Source: Scleroderma bovista (lineage: Eukaryota; Basidiomycota; Agaricomycetes; Boletales; Sclerodermataceae). From it: a stretch of DNA of 64,000 bases. The stretch covers positions 123,700 to 187,699 of the forward strand of contig JAYMGJ010000244.1 of the NCBI GenBank assembly GCA_037178675.1, given 5' to 3'. The notes under the pieces are model-generated. The model was not told where the DNA came from. It ran no database searches and worked only from the letters and a program-made list of their open reading frames with translations. The position numbers and the translations under genes are program-made. Positions 36,720-48,023 of this stretch are shown piece by piece; the first letter of the stretch is position 1; every line of letters begins with the position of its first letter.

Positions 36720-38116
36720 ATGGACACACTTACGACTTCTTTAATGAGTGCGTACTCGAAAACATCTCTAGCAAGAAAGATCACCGACTCCTCTTCCATC
36801 AGCCCGTGGATCTAATAGTGGAATTGGCCCGTATAATTATGTTCCATCCCTTGAGGTTGGCATTGTGTTTGTCACTCTCTTTGCTATATCGACCAGTGAG
36901 TTAGCAAATGCCTATGGTCTAAAGGACGGGTCCTTACACCAGCACAGTTGCCCACATTGTCCAAGCCGTGCGGTTCCGTATGTGGTGGCTTTTCCTAACC
37001 GCTGTATTCTGTGGCGTGTCAGAAGTAGTTGGATGGAGCGCACGAGTGTACTCCAGTAGTCACCCTCATTCCCTCGCTCCCTACTCAATTCAGTACGTTT
37101 GGTTTTCCAAGCTTCCCTTCTCGTACCTCATGCCTTGCATCCCAGAACATCCGCTACCATCACTGGACCAACGCCCTTGATAGCAGCCAACTTCGTCATC
37201 TTGGAGTACATTATCAAGATCCTCGGCGCCCGTTACAGTCGTTTGAGACCTAAGATGTGTACGTCTCCGTCTCGCATTGCACCTTCCCACGCGGATTTCT
37301 AAATTCTGTCGTTTTCACAGATACCATGCTGTTTTGTTTGAGCGTGAGTCTTTAAGGATATCTGAAGATGTCACCGCGCCTTATCATTTCCTGTAGGATG
37401 TCGTTTCCCTGACAATTCAAGGCGTCGGTGGCGCTTTGGCCGCGATGGCAGCAGGTAATGGCAAGGACCCCACCACAGTAGGTTGTTTCGTTGTTCAAAA
37501 ATCTCATCCCTGACAATCCTGACCAGGGTGGCAACATCATGCTCATCGGCATTATCATGCAAATGGGTACGTCATATTATATCACACTTGTCTTGTCTTA
37601 ATCAAACCATATTGCGATCCATTTAGTCGCTATCACGCTCTTCATCGTCTTCGCCAGCGAATTCCTTTTCCGTTACACCACAGACAGACCGCTCAAGAAA
37701 CCCGCTGATGAGTTGGAACGCCACCAAGCTTTGGCTTACCAGCATGGAATGGACCCACGAATGAAGATCTCGCTTTATGCGATGGCTTTCAGCACGACTT
37801 GCCTGTTCATCCGGTACAGTTTTGTGCAGTTTCCCAGGTTGTTTGGGGTTTAATCTGCTCGACAGTGCTGTCTATCGGACCATAGAGCTGACGGATGGGT
37901 GGAATGGGCGGATCATAGCTACTCAGCTTTATTTCAGTACGTCCAACGATTATGCTAACAACTCCTGGTTAATTTTTTTCCACAGACGTTCTGGATGGTG
38001 GCATGGTCGTTCTTGCCATCTTTACGCTTAACATCTTCCACCCTGGCTTCCTCATTCTCCCGATCCAGCGTCGGTTCCATCAGATGAATGATAGCCCATC
38101 GTGTGGAAAACCATGA
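36720..38116 (+). CDS. RTA1-family multipass membrane protein
   Basis: Ten exons (36720-36751, 36819-36895, 36948-37092, 37146-37258, 37321-37343, 37397-37477, 37527-37566, 37627-37813, 37866-37936, 37986-38116) join in phase to 299 aa. About seven hydrophobic helices are seen. Family motifs are YNYVPSLEVGIVFVTLFAIS, RFRMWWLFLTAVFCGVSEVVGW, TPLIAANFVILEYII, DVVSLTIQGVGGALA and YRTIELTDGW...YFNVLDGGMVVLA. RTA1 proteins are linked to lipid translocation and resistance to 7-aminocholesterol and sphingoid bases in yeast. Splicing is needed throughout: no single frame covers more than a third of the protein. The first 32-nt exon is the least certain. Confidence 0.87.
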
Positions 38117-38434
38117 TAGACTAAGCATTGTTGGCAGATTCGAGATCACATTAGCACGCTCAGCATTGTCTTGCTACCAATTTCATACTAAGAGTGGAAT
38201 ACCGAGCCGCAGTGAACATGTTGACTAGTTCTGATGTGTGCGATAGACCAAGTGCAACGCCTGAGATATTTATGCTGATGGGCTTCTATGTCGCCAGTAC
38301 CCCAAGATCTGGCAGCCGAGGATCCGAGCAGCTACCGTGTTATCGAAGGATAGTTGCCTCGTTATAAGACCGCCCATCACCATTAGAGAACAAATCCTCC
38401 TCGTTCACCAGTTGGTAAGTATACCACCACAGTC
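38117..38434. other. Short intergenic, 5' flank of the PNP gene
   Basis: No coding feature is seen. A GTAAGT donor at about 38416 just before the start codon may mark a 5'-untranslated intron. Confidence 0.35.
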
Positions 38435-39642
38435 ATGTCTCTCCCGTACGCAGCTACGCTCGCTACGATATCTAGTCTGGTGTCCGATCCCAAACTGTGT
38501 AAACCATGTCTTGGCATCGTCTGTGGATCGGGGCTAAGCACGCTGGTGTCTACTCTTAAGAACGTCGTAGAAATACCATACTCCAAGCTCGAAGGGTTTT
38601 CAGATAGTACAGGTGCGCCATCAACTCCCCTGATTGTAGTCTACTTCACTCCACCTTTCAGTGACGGGACAGAAGAGCTTCCTGGCCTTCGGCTACATGG
38701 GCAAAGATAACCACTATCCGGTCGTCGCTATGTTAGGCCGCGTGCGTCTGCACATCTACGAGTCTCATACATTTCCAGCTGATGCGTACCAGAAAGTTCC
38801 ATCCCTACGAAGGCTATAAACCAGCTCAGGTGACGTATGGCATCAGGGTCATGAAGAGATTGGGAGTGAAAGATGTGATCAGTAAGTCGATATGACGCTG
38901 CAGGAGGGGCACAACTGAGTTGGGCCGCCATTTGTCAACCAGTCACCAATGCTGCTGGCTCTCTGACTCCTGACATACCCGTTGGAACTAGTATGTGCTT
39001 CTCTCACCGAAGCTCATTGCTAGCTCACACACAATACAGTTGTCGTCATCCAGGATCATCTCGCTTTGCCCAATATGACAGGGATGAGTCCGTCATTTGG
39101 GCCATTGGCATCCCCAGAATATACGCGATTCTTGCCCCTGGGTAACGCATATTCGCCTCGTTTACGACGATACGCGTTTTTAGCTTCGCACGATCTCCAG
39201 TTTCCAGACGAGGCGCTGGCAGAAGGGACTTATGCGTGGGTCGCTGGTCCGGCGTATGAAACACCTGCGGAAGGACGGTTCTTGAGAAATGCGGGTGCAC
39301 ATGTTGTCGGCATGAGTACCATTCCGGAGGTTGTTGCTGCACGTGAAGAGAGGCTGGAAGTTATGGTTTTGAGCCTCGTGACTAACCAGGTCGTTATACC
39401 CGATACATATAGAAGCATCAAAGCGGAGGTAAAGGCAGAGGTGAGTCAAATGCGATGTTCTTTTGGGTAAATAATGAGACGTCTAACAGCTGGCTGGCCA
39501 CCCAATTGATCGGCAAGAAATTGCAACAGCTTCACATGAAGAAGTGCTCGGCACCGGAAGGCTGAAGGCTGAGGTGATGAAGAGTTTGGTGGAACGAATC
39601 GTTCATCTAATGTCTTCAGAGACCACGAATGTGAAGCGTTGA
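38435..39642 (+). CDS. Purine nucleoside phosphorylase
   Basis: Six exons (38435-38612, 38662-38741, 38797-38881, 38943-38990, 39040-39440, 39490-39642) give 314 aa, the usual size of trimeric PNP. Motifs are GIVCGSGLSTL (phosphate-binding loop), VAMLGRFHPYEGY, VIITNAAGSLTPDIPVGTIV, QDHLALPNMTG, AWVAGPAYETPAEGRFLRNA and VGMSTIPEVVAAREE. The enzyme splits inosine and guanosine with phosphate to base and ribose-1-phosphate in purine salvage. The third exon's acceptor was set by the need to read GRFHPYEG. The gene converges on the bL28m gene, 123 bp away. Confidence 0.94.
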
Positions 39643-39765
39643 GCTACATCCTCAACGGGGATGGGTGATCGTTGCCCAGGATTATTCGAGCTTGGTGTTC
39701 TCCATACCAGAGAAAAGCCATAAATTCAATAGAGTTTTCCATGGACGAGCCCGTAAAGAGATTTA

Positions 39766-40382
39766 TTAGTGTGTCAACTCACTTGGTGAACCAGAGTTGC
39801 TTTGAACACCAAGAATACCTGCTGCCAATGATTCGGACCTCCTTTGCTCCTTCTTCAACTGCATCTTCCTCCGAGTCTGTAGTTCTTTCTGCTTTGCTAA
39901 CCGCGCAGCTTCCTCCTTGGCAAGCTGCTTCTTCCTTTCTATCCTCGCAGTCTCCTCTTCTATACGCTTTGCGTCAGCCTGGGCGTCTGCTTCGGCCTGC
40001 AGTGCCTCGCGGACGAGTATTCGAAGACGCATTCCTTCATAGCCGAGGAGTTCCGGTTTAGTTTTGAGGAGATACTGATCAAGAGCACCGTGCTGATATT
40101 TCCTAAGATTGAGTTGTTCGTGAAGTATCCAGCAGGACATACCTTGCGGATCGTCTTCAGTGCACGTGTGGTGACCTTGATCTCCACTTTCCGCCCCAAA
40201 GCATCTGATACGAGGCGTTTATTCTGTACGTTGGGCAGCCACGTTCGGCGTGTCTTTTTCTTTGAAAAAGGTACGTTATTTCCGTACTGTTTTAGCTTTC
40301 CATGAAAAAGGCCTAGTGATGAACGCTTGAACGGGGTGGAAATGTTGGCAAGGGATGCGAGGAGAACCGAGCAAGGGAACAT
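39766..40382 (-). CDS. mrpl24: Mitochondrial large-subunit ribosomal protein bL28m
   Basis: Exons 40382-40143 and 40092-39766 (50-nt intron) give 188 aa. The core is KRSSLGLFHGKLKQYGNNVP, FSKKKTRRTWLPNVQ and NKRLVSDALGRKVEIKVTT, then RALKTIRKHGALDQYLL, the bL28 fold including the basic strand that contacts rRNA. A Lys/Glu/Arg/Ala-rich coiled C-terminal extension (about 120-175) is typical of the fungal mitochondrial protein. The N-terminus is hydrophobic and hydroxylated with few acids, fitting mitochondrial import. Confidence 0.9.
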
Positions 40383-40467
40383 GGTCGTCGGCCGTCGTGC
40401 AGCTCGCTGCAGCTCCTACCCGCTTATTACCAAATTTAGATGAAGACAAAACTTGGTCAAAAAATGT

Positions 40468-40551
40468 GGACAAATCCGGACTCGAACCGGAGACCCCCCG
40501 CAGATCAGCGCAGTGCTAAGCGGATGTGATAACCAGCTACACCATATGCCC
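40468..40551 (-). tRNA. tRNA-Ala (anticodon AGC) with ~11-nt intron
   Basis: The minus strand folds into a cloverleaf. The acceptor stem GGGCATA/TTTGTCC has the G3-U70 pair diagnostic of tRNA-Ala. It is followed by the D arm GGTGTAGCTGGTTATCAC, the anticodon stem TCCGC/GCGGG with loop TTAGCA plus an 11-nt intron after position 37, a 5-nt variable loop, and the T arm TCCGG-TTCGAGT-CCGGA. Mature length is 73 nt. One T-T mismatch at pair 6-67 is seen in the acceptor stem. Confidence 0.9.
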
Positions 40552-40746
40552 CGCGAAAGCGCTCAGCGTTGGCCTCCCTCAGGCTGGCCTCAATCGACCG
40601 TCACTGGTGATGCAAGTCCGTGATCTAATTCTGTCCCATTGTGCCACCCATAACCACCATGTGGTGACTCGGGTCGCAGCGGCCTATGCGGTGTTAGCAG
40701 ACTCAAGGTCGCCGCCCAGCAGCAAGGTACAGTCCTTCCTACCAGA

Positions 40747-42974
40747 ATGCATCTCCATCGTCTCGTCCTATCCAGCATTGCAGCTATCGCGAGCACGGCC
40801 GTCGTCAAGGCCGTGTTCATTGGCATCAATGACCTTGGCCACGAGTCACTATCCATCAGGTTCACCTCCCAGAAGTTCAAGGACACCAATCTCCGTTATG
40901 TCAAGAACTCCGGTATATGCGAGACGACACCAGGAGTAAGCCAGTATTCAGGCTATGTAGAGGTAGGAAAAAACATGTCCATGGTGAGCTCTTTTGTGGT
41001 GGCGTGACACCACGCCTCACCTGCAATAGTGGTTTTGGTTCTTCGAGGCTCGCCACTCACCTGAGACAGCGCCTTTTACTCTCTGGTACGATATTATCAG
41101 ATACTAATGCTCGCGGGCTCATATTATTTCCGCCCAGGTTAAATGGGGGACCGGGGTGTTCTTCCATGATCGGTCTCTTCCAGGGTGTGTACATACATTC
41201 TGTCCCACGACGCGGTTATAGCTCCTCTCTAGAGAATGGTCCATGCCAAGTCAACGCTGATGGAAAGACTACATACCTCAACCCTTACAGGTGATGTTCT
41301 ATCTGGGTCCAGGTGGTAAGCGAACTGAAACCCTGTACAGCTGGAACAACGTGAGCAACAGTGGGTTCAGATTCATGTCAATTCGAGAAAGCATTTAAAA
41401 TTTGATCCTTTTTCGTACGAAAGTGATCTATATCGACCAGCCAATAGGAACTGGCTTCTCGTATGGTACCGATACTGTCAACAGCACCGCAGCAGCAGCG
41501 CCTTTCGTTTGGCAGGCGTTCCAAGTTCTGTTCGAGAGCAAAGCATTTGATGATTATGCCTGCCGGGAGTAAGTCTTACGCCTTTGATATACATTGGCTC
41601 TCTCTCAAGTCAGCTATTGGCAGGTTCATACTCTCTACGGAGAGCTACGGTGGTCACTATGGACCCGCCTTTGTCACCTACTTTAACGAGCAGAATGCCA
41701 AAATAGCTCAAGGTACCCTCAAGGCGGAGACCATTGTGGTCAGTGCGCTGTTAATCAACAAGTAATTATTCTATGGGTTATACCGATGCTGGTGGTTAAT
41801 TTCCAATCCTCGCGCAGTGGATGGATCGACCCCCTAATTCAGAACATTGCCTACTACAATTTCACGAAGAATGCGCCCGGATATGGACAACTAGCGTCAG
41901 ATGCTGTCTTAACGAACATCTCACACGCTCTGTGGGATGAAGGTGACTGCGTGGATCAACTGAAGGCTTGCTATGCTGCAGGGAACTCTCTGTCTTCGGA
42001 TGCGATTTGCCTCGAGGCTGACAATTACTGTGTCCGTGTGTCCGTTACATGGTATGGCTTCCTCTAATAAACTCCGCAGGGACAATATGTCCGTGCTCCG
42101 GCCATAGGAAACTATGACCCATATGATCTTCAACAGAATTCCTCAGCACTCTTCCCTCCGGAATACTACGTCAACTATCTTCACACCCCAGCTGTGATGA
42201 AGCAAATTGGTGCCAAGTCCAATTATAGCGAGTGCCCCGATCCACCATACAACCTTGTCATTAATACCGGTGATGTACGTATACCGACAGTGACAAGACC
42301 GCTGTCATACTGACGATGGGTTGCTTGTTTCTAGTTTTCCAGGACCTTTTTACCAGAGCTATCCAACCTAGCAAATTCCGGTTTGAAGATATTAATATGG
42401 GTATGATTGGCGTACTCCGTTGAAAACGATGAACTGACCGACTTATCTTCCGGAACGGGAACTGGATAAAATTAACAGGCTGGCGATACTGATATCATGT
42501 AAGAGGATTTTCATAATTTGTGATGCCACCTCCTTGACACATCTCTTGCATCTAGCTGCAATTGGGTCGGTGTATGTGAATTCCCAGTCCCATGCGTGCC
42601 TCTTTTAATCTCATTGTCGCTCCCAGATTTATGCGTCCGTCCGTCAAATGAACTGGTACGGCAGGGACGTGTTCAATAACCTTCCTCTTACCAATATAAC
42701 CCTCGATGGAGTCACTATCGCATCCGTAGCGAACCTTGACAATTTTTCCTTTGCGTAAGTGGGCTCTTTACTACCACGCCATTACATAATAAGTTTAACT
42801 GAATTACATTCACGCTGTCAGGAGGGTCTATGGCGCTGGTCATGAAATAGTGAGTATTTAGTTTCCTTGATCGAGGTTCACTGGCTGACATTCTGTCAGC
42901 CTGCGTTCCAGCCAGCTGCTGCATTGGAAATATTTTCTCAAATCATTCGTGGTGAACAGCTGCATTCAGCGTAG
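40747..42974 (+). CDS. Secreted serine carboxypeptidase, peptidase family S10
   Basis: Fifteen exons (40747-40983, 41030-41085, 41138-41184, 41233-41290, 41341-41360, 41424-41568, 41624-41761, 41818-42031, 42080-42274, 42335-42400, 42479-42498, 42556-42571, 42627-42754, 42822-42849, 42900-42974) give 480 aa. A signal peptide ([22 protein letters not shown]) precedes [16 protein letters not shown]. The oxyanion motif is [11 protein letters not shown]; the triad is Ser195 in [10 protein letters not shown], Asp397 in AGDTDIICNW and His454 in GAGHEIPAFQP. It removes C-terminal residues at acid pH, probably after secretion. Several N-x-S/T sites fit a glycoprotein. Its promoter and first exon are partly duplicated at 46.1 kb. 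Confidence 0.93.
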
Positions 42975-43437
42975 GCACTTGAGTGGTACAGCGGACATGC
43001 CAGTGATTATCTAGGGATGGATTCTATTGAATGGTCCACATTATATCCTTGTCAGCTCATCCTAGTCAGTTCACAATCTGATTTTTCTTATTGCAACTGT
43101 TGATTCGAGAGCCTGGCTGAAATATGTCCAACACCAGCAAGTACCGATGGTCGAGTTCCTCAGTAGGGACTGTGGTCTCCGTCTCACTAATACTTCACTA
43201 ACAAATGTTGGATTTTCACGGTCTCCTCACGAACCATCTCATTAATGGATAACCCCATCCCCATCGATTCCATACAGTATATATAGCTCGAATAAAGTGT
43301 TGGGGAAATAAGTCTTCCCGCTCGCACTACTCCCGTCTGTTCTGAGTCTAGCTAAGCTTCCGCCGCATTCCGCGGACGTATATCTCGCACTCAACCAGTG
43401 CCACCTCCAAAGTCACCTCACCTCGGCGGCAACACTA
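42975..43437. other. 5' flank of the Crinkler-like gene
   Basis: No coding feature is visible. A clear TATA box lies at 43278-43286 within this stretch; the sequence just before the ATG at 43438 is C/A-rich, as in fungal leaders. Confidence 0.45.
43278..43286 (+). promoter_or_regulatory. TATA box of the Crinkler-like gene
   Basis: TATATATAG lies 152 bp before the ATG at 43438. With a start of transcription about 30 bp downstream, the leader would be near 120 nt. It suggests an inducible rather than housekeeping promoter. Confidence 0.5.
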
Positions 43438-45687
43438 ATGTCCGATGCACTCTGCCTCAACTGCACCGTCCTTGGTGCTACGTGTCATATTTTCCAAGTC
43501 AAGATCGTGAGCACAGATACCGTCAGCACTCTTATCAAAGCGATCAAGGATGAGAAATCAAGCGACGTCTGCGACATAGATGATGACGATTTGGCTCTCT
43601 ATGACATTTCTCTACAAGTTATCAACGCCGGCCAGCGGGTCGAACACGACACTCTCAAGGACGTCCTCGGCTCCAAAGATCCCTTGCAGCCTACGATACA
43701 ATTATCTGCAATCTTATCGGCTCCACTACATCAGCAACTTCATATCATTGTTGGTGCGGTGTCCGCCTCTACCAAAGGTGACACCATACTGATGGGGGGC
43801 CTGTCACCCCTTTTTCTACTTTTAGTCGTCCTTTCGGAATTGCGGATAATATTCCCTGAACTCATCACCCTCAACTGTCTAGTCTATCTATGTGATAACC
43901 CACTCCGACGGACTTTCTCCGTCACCATCGACAAATACAAGACAGTCTTTGACCTTAAGGTTTTTATCAAGAAAAAGAGAAGTCCAGATTTCGACCACAT
44001 CTCCGTGCTCGAGATGTTCCTCTATCGCGCCTCGCTTCCCAGAAATGACGAGTTCCAGCAACAGGCCGATGATCTAAACATTGATGGAAAGCAATCCTTA
44101 GACCCTTGGTGGAAATTGGCCGAGATTTTTCCCCCTGTTCCTGAGAAGAGGCACCTATGTACATGTTATTGTCCAGCCGTCACTTTCAAGTGCGTAATCT
44201 GCTCTTGCCACTTTCTGACCGATGAACGTGGTCTCATGTCGATTCTAAGGTCAAGTGGTGTCACTGGTGCATGAACGAGTCACATATCTCAGGAAGAATA
44301 GTGCCGAGACCCCGTCAATTGGCGCAAGTCTAGAAAAATTCTCTGAAACACAGAAGAACAACGTCTACCTTTGCCATCGTCCTTTTGAAGCCTATGATCC
44401 TGTTCCGGTCACCATTCTGGAGCCCATTTTTTCCCAGTTTGTGGATGATTGTCGAGCTTATGAACCAACTGGTGAAGATAGTCTCTTTGTTCATGAGCTA
44501 TCACGTCAGATGTCCCGCTCCTATTTCTCAGCGAAAGAACGAATGGAGACGTTCAGGAGGTTGTTCTCCTCCTACACTGCTACAGCTGGTTCAACTCAAT
44601 TTGTGACGGATGGTTACTTGGTGGCGGGGAAGTTCTTAGTAGCGATAGTAGTGGGTACCAATGAGATGGGAACCGACAATAACGACCCGTTCGCACAGGG
44701 ATTAATATGCTACCACCAATTTATCGACCAGCTGGACAATAGCACAGACAACGTCACGCAACTTCGTTCCGTCATTCCCTGTTTCCACGTTGTTGTGTTC
44801 GGTAAGTTTTAGTTGATTTATTGTGTATTTTGGATTTTTTTTGTTGATTCTGACTACTAGGTGCATGCATAGGCATTGCTGGATCTGTTTTCACTACGAA
44901 AATCCAGTATGATACCCTCGTGCCGATAATTCCCCTATTTTGCCACCCGACAGACGACATGCAAGAAATGGCGGCTCGGGCTTTCGGTGCTCTCAAGATT
45001 GCACTCGAGAAACTCAAAGATATGTACTCAAAGCCAATTCTATTTCTCAATTTTCCTACCTGGTCTCCAGCCTGCCCCTATCAGCGACACTATACGGATT
45101 CAAACAACAATACTCAGACATTCACATACAATATGAAACAGGACTTCAGGAATAACCTGGTTTTTTTCGGGAAGACGGAGTGCGGAGTGCCAATCTGCAT
45201 CAAGTTCGTCAGAAGATACTCACCCGAGGCGCACCGTTTCTGCACACGCAAGGGACATGCTCCCGAACTCATTGCCTATGAGAAACTACCCGGGGCATGG
45301 TATATGGTGGTTATGGGCGCTCTTGACATTTACCCTTACTCGCCTACCGGCTCGTATGAGCGTTTCATCCCTCGCTGCTATTCTCCTTTGGACCTAAAGC
45401 CGCTGGAGGAAGCTGTCACCGCATTAATTGGTGGTTTGCACAATGAGAGCTATGTGCATGGCGACCTGCGGGATGTCAACCTCTTTGTGCGACGCGATGT
45501 ACAAGACAAGACAAAGGACTTCATGCTGATTGACTTTGATTGGGCTGGCGAGGTTCATAAAACTCGTTATCCCAGACTCGTGAATCGAGAGATGGTCCGT
45601 CGTCCTAGTGGTGCACAAGATGGAATGGAAATTTTGAAGGATCACGACTTGGAGATGCTCCATTTTCTATTTCATCCTTACGACTGA
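43438..45687 (+). CDS. Crinkler-like protein: two ubiquitin-like headers plus kinase-like domain
   Basis: Exons 43438-43777, 43826-44158, 44250-44801 and 44861-45687 join in phase to 683 aa. Residues 5-110 look like a Crinkler (CRN) ubiquitin-like header: LCLNCTVLGATCHIFQVKI, then VSTLIKAIKDEK, DDDLALYDISLQV and HIIVGAV. Residues 125-224 read as a second header: LNCLVYLCDNPLRRTFSVTI, VFDLKVFIKKKR, MFLYRASLP and FPPVPEKRHL. A middle domain (about 225-410) of unknown type follows. The C-terminus is kinase-like: Lys523 in VPICIKF, HGDLRDVN at 608-615, and DFD at 633-635 in place of DFG. CRN proteins occur in oomycetes and many fungi, as host-targeted effectors or endogenous proteins. Activity is inferred. 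Donor 44159 was set by phase. Confidence 0.72.
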
Positions 45688-46124
45688 TATAAAATCCTGG
45701 TTACTGGGGACTTTGGACAGTATTATATAACTGGACGAGTACAAGGATGACAGTCATATTTACAAGGATTTAACGTGACGAATGGCCGAAGTTTCGGGGT
45801 ACACACATACTAGGTAGTAGTGGTCGGCTCGTTCAGGTGAGTGATATTATTATCACTTCAAAGCCATCTGCGGCGGCAGAAGCCTTGGCTGATGGCATCG
45901 TCCACACGTTGCACAGGGAAGCTCTAGCCTTGAAGAGTGGGAAAATCTGTAGGTACCACTCAGTATCATATATGCTGCAAGGCTACTGATCATGAGGGTA
46001 TTACCTTAGGTTGGCGGTCTTTGAAGTGACACGGCCATTCGGATGCTTTCCACCACTAACACCTCACTCACCCTCGAAGCCTGGCTTCCGCGGTTCCCAT
46101 TTCCTGGATCATCACTTGTGCCGC
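45688..46124. other. Intergenic, no gene resolved
   Basis: 3' flank of the Crinkler-like gene followed by sequence without motif. The carboxypeptidase-derived duplication begins near its right end. Confidence 0.4.
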
Positions 46125-46457
46125 CCCAAACTACCATATGATGACTCGCTTTCCACAGTCGCAACGGCCTATGCGGTGTTAGTAGCAGACTCAAGGTCGC
46201 CACCCACCAGCAAGGCAGTACAGTCCTTCCCACCAGATTAATGCATCTCCATCGTCTGGTCCTATCCAGCATCGCAGCTATCGCGAGCACGGCTGTGGTC
46301 AAGGCCGTGTCCATGGGCACCAATAACCTTGGCCACCGGTCAATATCCGTCAGGTTCACCTCCCAGAAGGTCAAGGACACCAATCTCCGTTATGTCAAGA
46401 ATTCTGGTGATGTGAGACCACACCGGGGGTAAGCCAGTATTCGGGCTATGTATACGG
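46125..46457 (+). pseudogene. Truncated copy of the S10 carboxypeptidase promoter and first exon
   Basis: This stretch aligns with about 40640-40957 and contains the promoter segment CGGCCTATGCGGTGTTAG and a near-identical first exon starting [20 protein letters not shown] at 46241. A 1-nt deletion after KNSG shifts the frame and leads to a stop 9 codons on, so the CETTPGV motif is lost. Similarity ends after the segment corresponding to QYSGYV; no catalytic exon follows. It is a dead 5' fragment in direct orientation to the intact gene. Confidence 0.85.
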
Positions 46458-48023
46458 GATATATACCCACTCCCAAATAAAGGAGGCAACTACGACAAAG
46501 GGTTGTATACAGTCCAGGCCCTTTACATAGGAACCAACAATTGGAAGCTCTGGGACATGCAGTCATCATAGTGAAGGTTTTCGGCGACGGTGCAATCGGT
46601 CAAGTTGCATCATCTACGCATGTTTCTCATTAGTAACTCTCCTGTCCATGGCGTTGCTGACATTTGCTGAGTTTGTCCGCAATGTCGAAGGATCTCCCAA
46701 AGACGCTTTATGGGTTGGATGGGTGATCTAGTAGGTGACACCGGTACGCCGCCATCTCACGAATCATGATCGCTGATTTGACTAATGCACTGATTGTTTC
46801 CAGCTAGCTGCACACCTGCACATCGACGACTCGCGTTGAATCGATTGCCGCCGCCTGCTGTGCCGCCGATGCTCATTATCCGGCTCCCAATCGTAGTCAT
46901 CGTTGATCTCAATCCCCTCACACGCGTTGTCGACTCGCACTCCCAGGGCCTCGACCAGCGCATTTACTATCGGTACGAATACATTGGTGTCTCCAACGCT
47001 GACTCTTCTCCCTTGGCCTGCAAGCTCAGGCGACTCAATCTCGAGTCTACTATCAAGGTGGATTTTGCACCTTCAGTTTCTTGTCTCGTCTTCTGACGTT
47101 CCGTGGTTTGTGTGTAAGCATTATCGTGTTCTCTGCAATGTATGGCATGTTCCTGTGCACACTCGATCCATCCGCAAGGTTTTTGAAGCCGCTTGTGTCA
47201 TCTACACGTGCTATCGTGCCTCTGACACACTTGGGTGAGTTTGGAATCTTCTTTCGGCACTTTTTACTGTAACATCTTGGATCGCGTTTTCAGTCGTTTT
47301 CGTGCCATCCACGGTGCTTGGCCTATCTCTGATGCCAAGGTGGGTCTGGTGGCTTTGACAGGCTCTTTCGGTGGGTTCTCACCGTGTTCTCGAATACGTT
47401 TGCAGGGCTCTTTGCACTCTCAGCAACGCTCGGTGCATCTTTGCACCCACTCGACCCGTTTACATGACTCCTGATGGGTGTTATGTATGTCCTTTCGTGC
47501 TTCCAGAAAACTCATGCACTGGCAGTGTCATCACACTCTACCTCATTCTCCTTGGCGTCTTGGTTACCTCCACCTGCGCTCTCGATCCATCTGAAGGTAA
47601 GCATTCGATTCGCGCTGCCCGAGTCCCCAACCGGCACGTTCTACGACAGGAACACGTCGATGTCTCCAACGCTGACCTGTCTCCATAGTCTAGCAACCTC
47701 GGGCGACTCAATTTCGAGTCCAATAGGTGAAAGGCCACCACTGCCATGGGACATTGACAATGACAATGACAACGACCCTGCCGATTTGCAGCTGACCACA
47801 ATCATAATGACGTAGAAGATACAATGACAACCAGTGCCTGCAGGAAGGAGCGGCTGATTGAACTAGCGGGCTGTGGTGACCATATCGTCAAGGTCCAATA
47901 GAATGAGAGCATGTAAAGGTGCACATAACATAGTACATAACATATGGTCTTGCGAGCTTATGATAACAGGAACATAGCTAAGAATTGAACCCCTAAAACA
48001 GCGCCATGCTAGTTAGCGAGGGG
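46458..48023. other. Degenerate DNA with an internal diverged duplication
   Basis: Short C-rich coding-like frames are present but none is convincing. A segment near 46960-47060 (core TTGGTGTCTCCAACGCTGAC, then CAGGCGACTCAATCTCGAGTC) recurs near 47630-47730 (GATGTCTCCAACGCTGACC, then CGGGCGACTCAATTTCGAGTC), so an older sequence was duplicated and has decayed. The family could not be identified. Confidence 0.4.
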
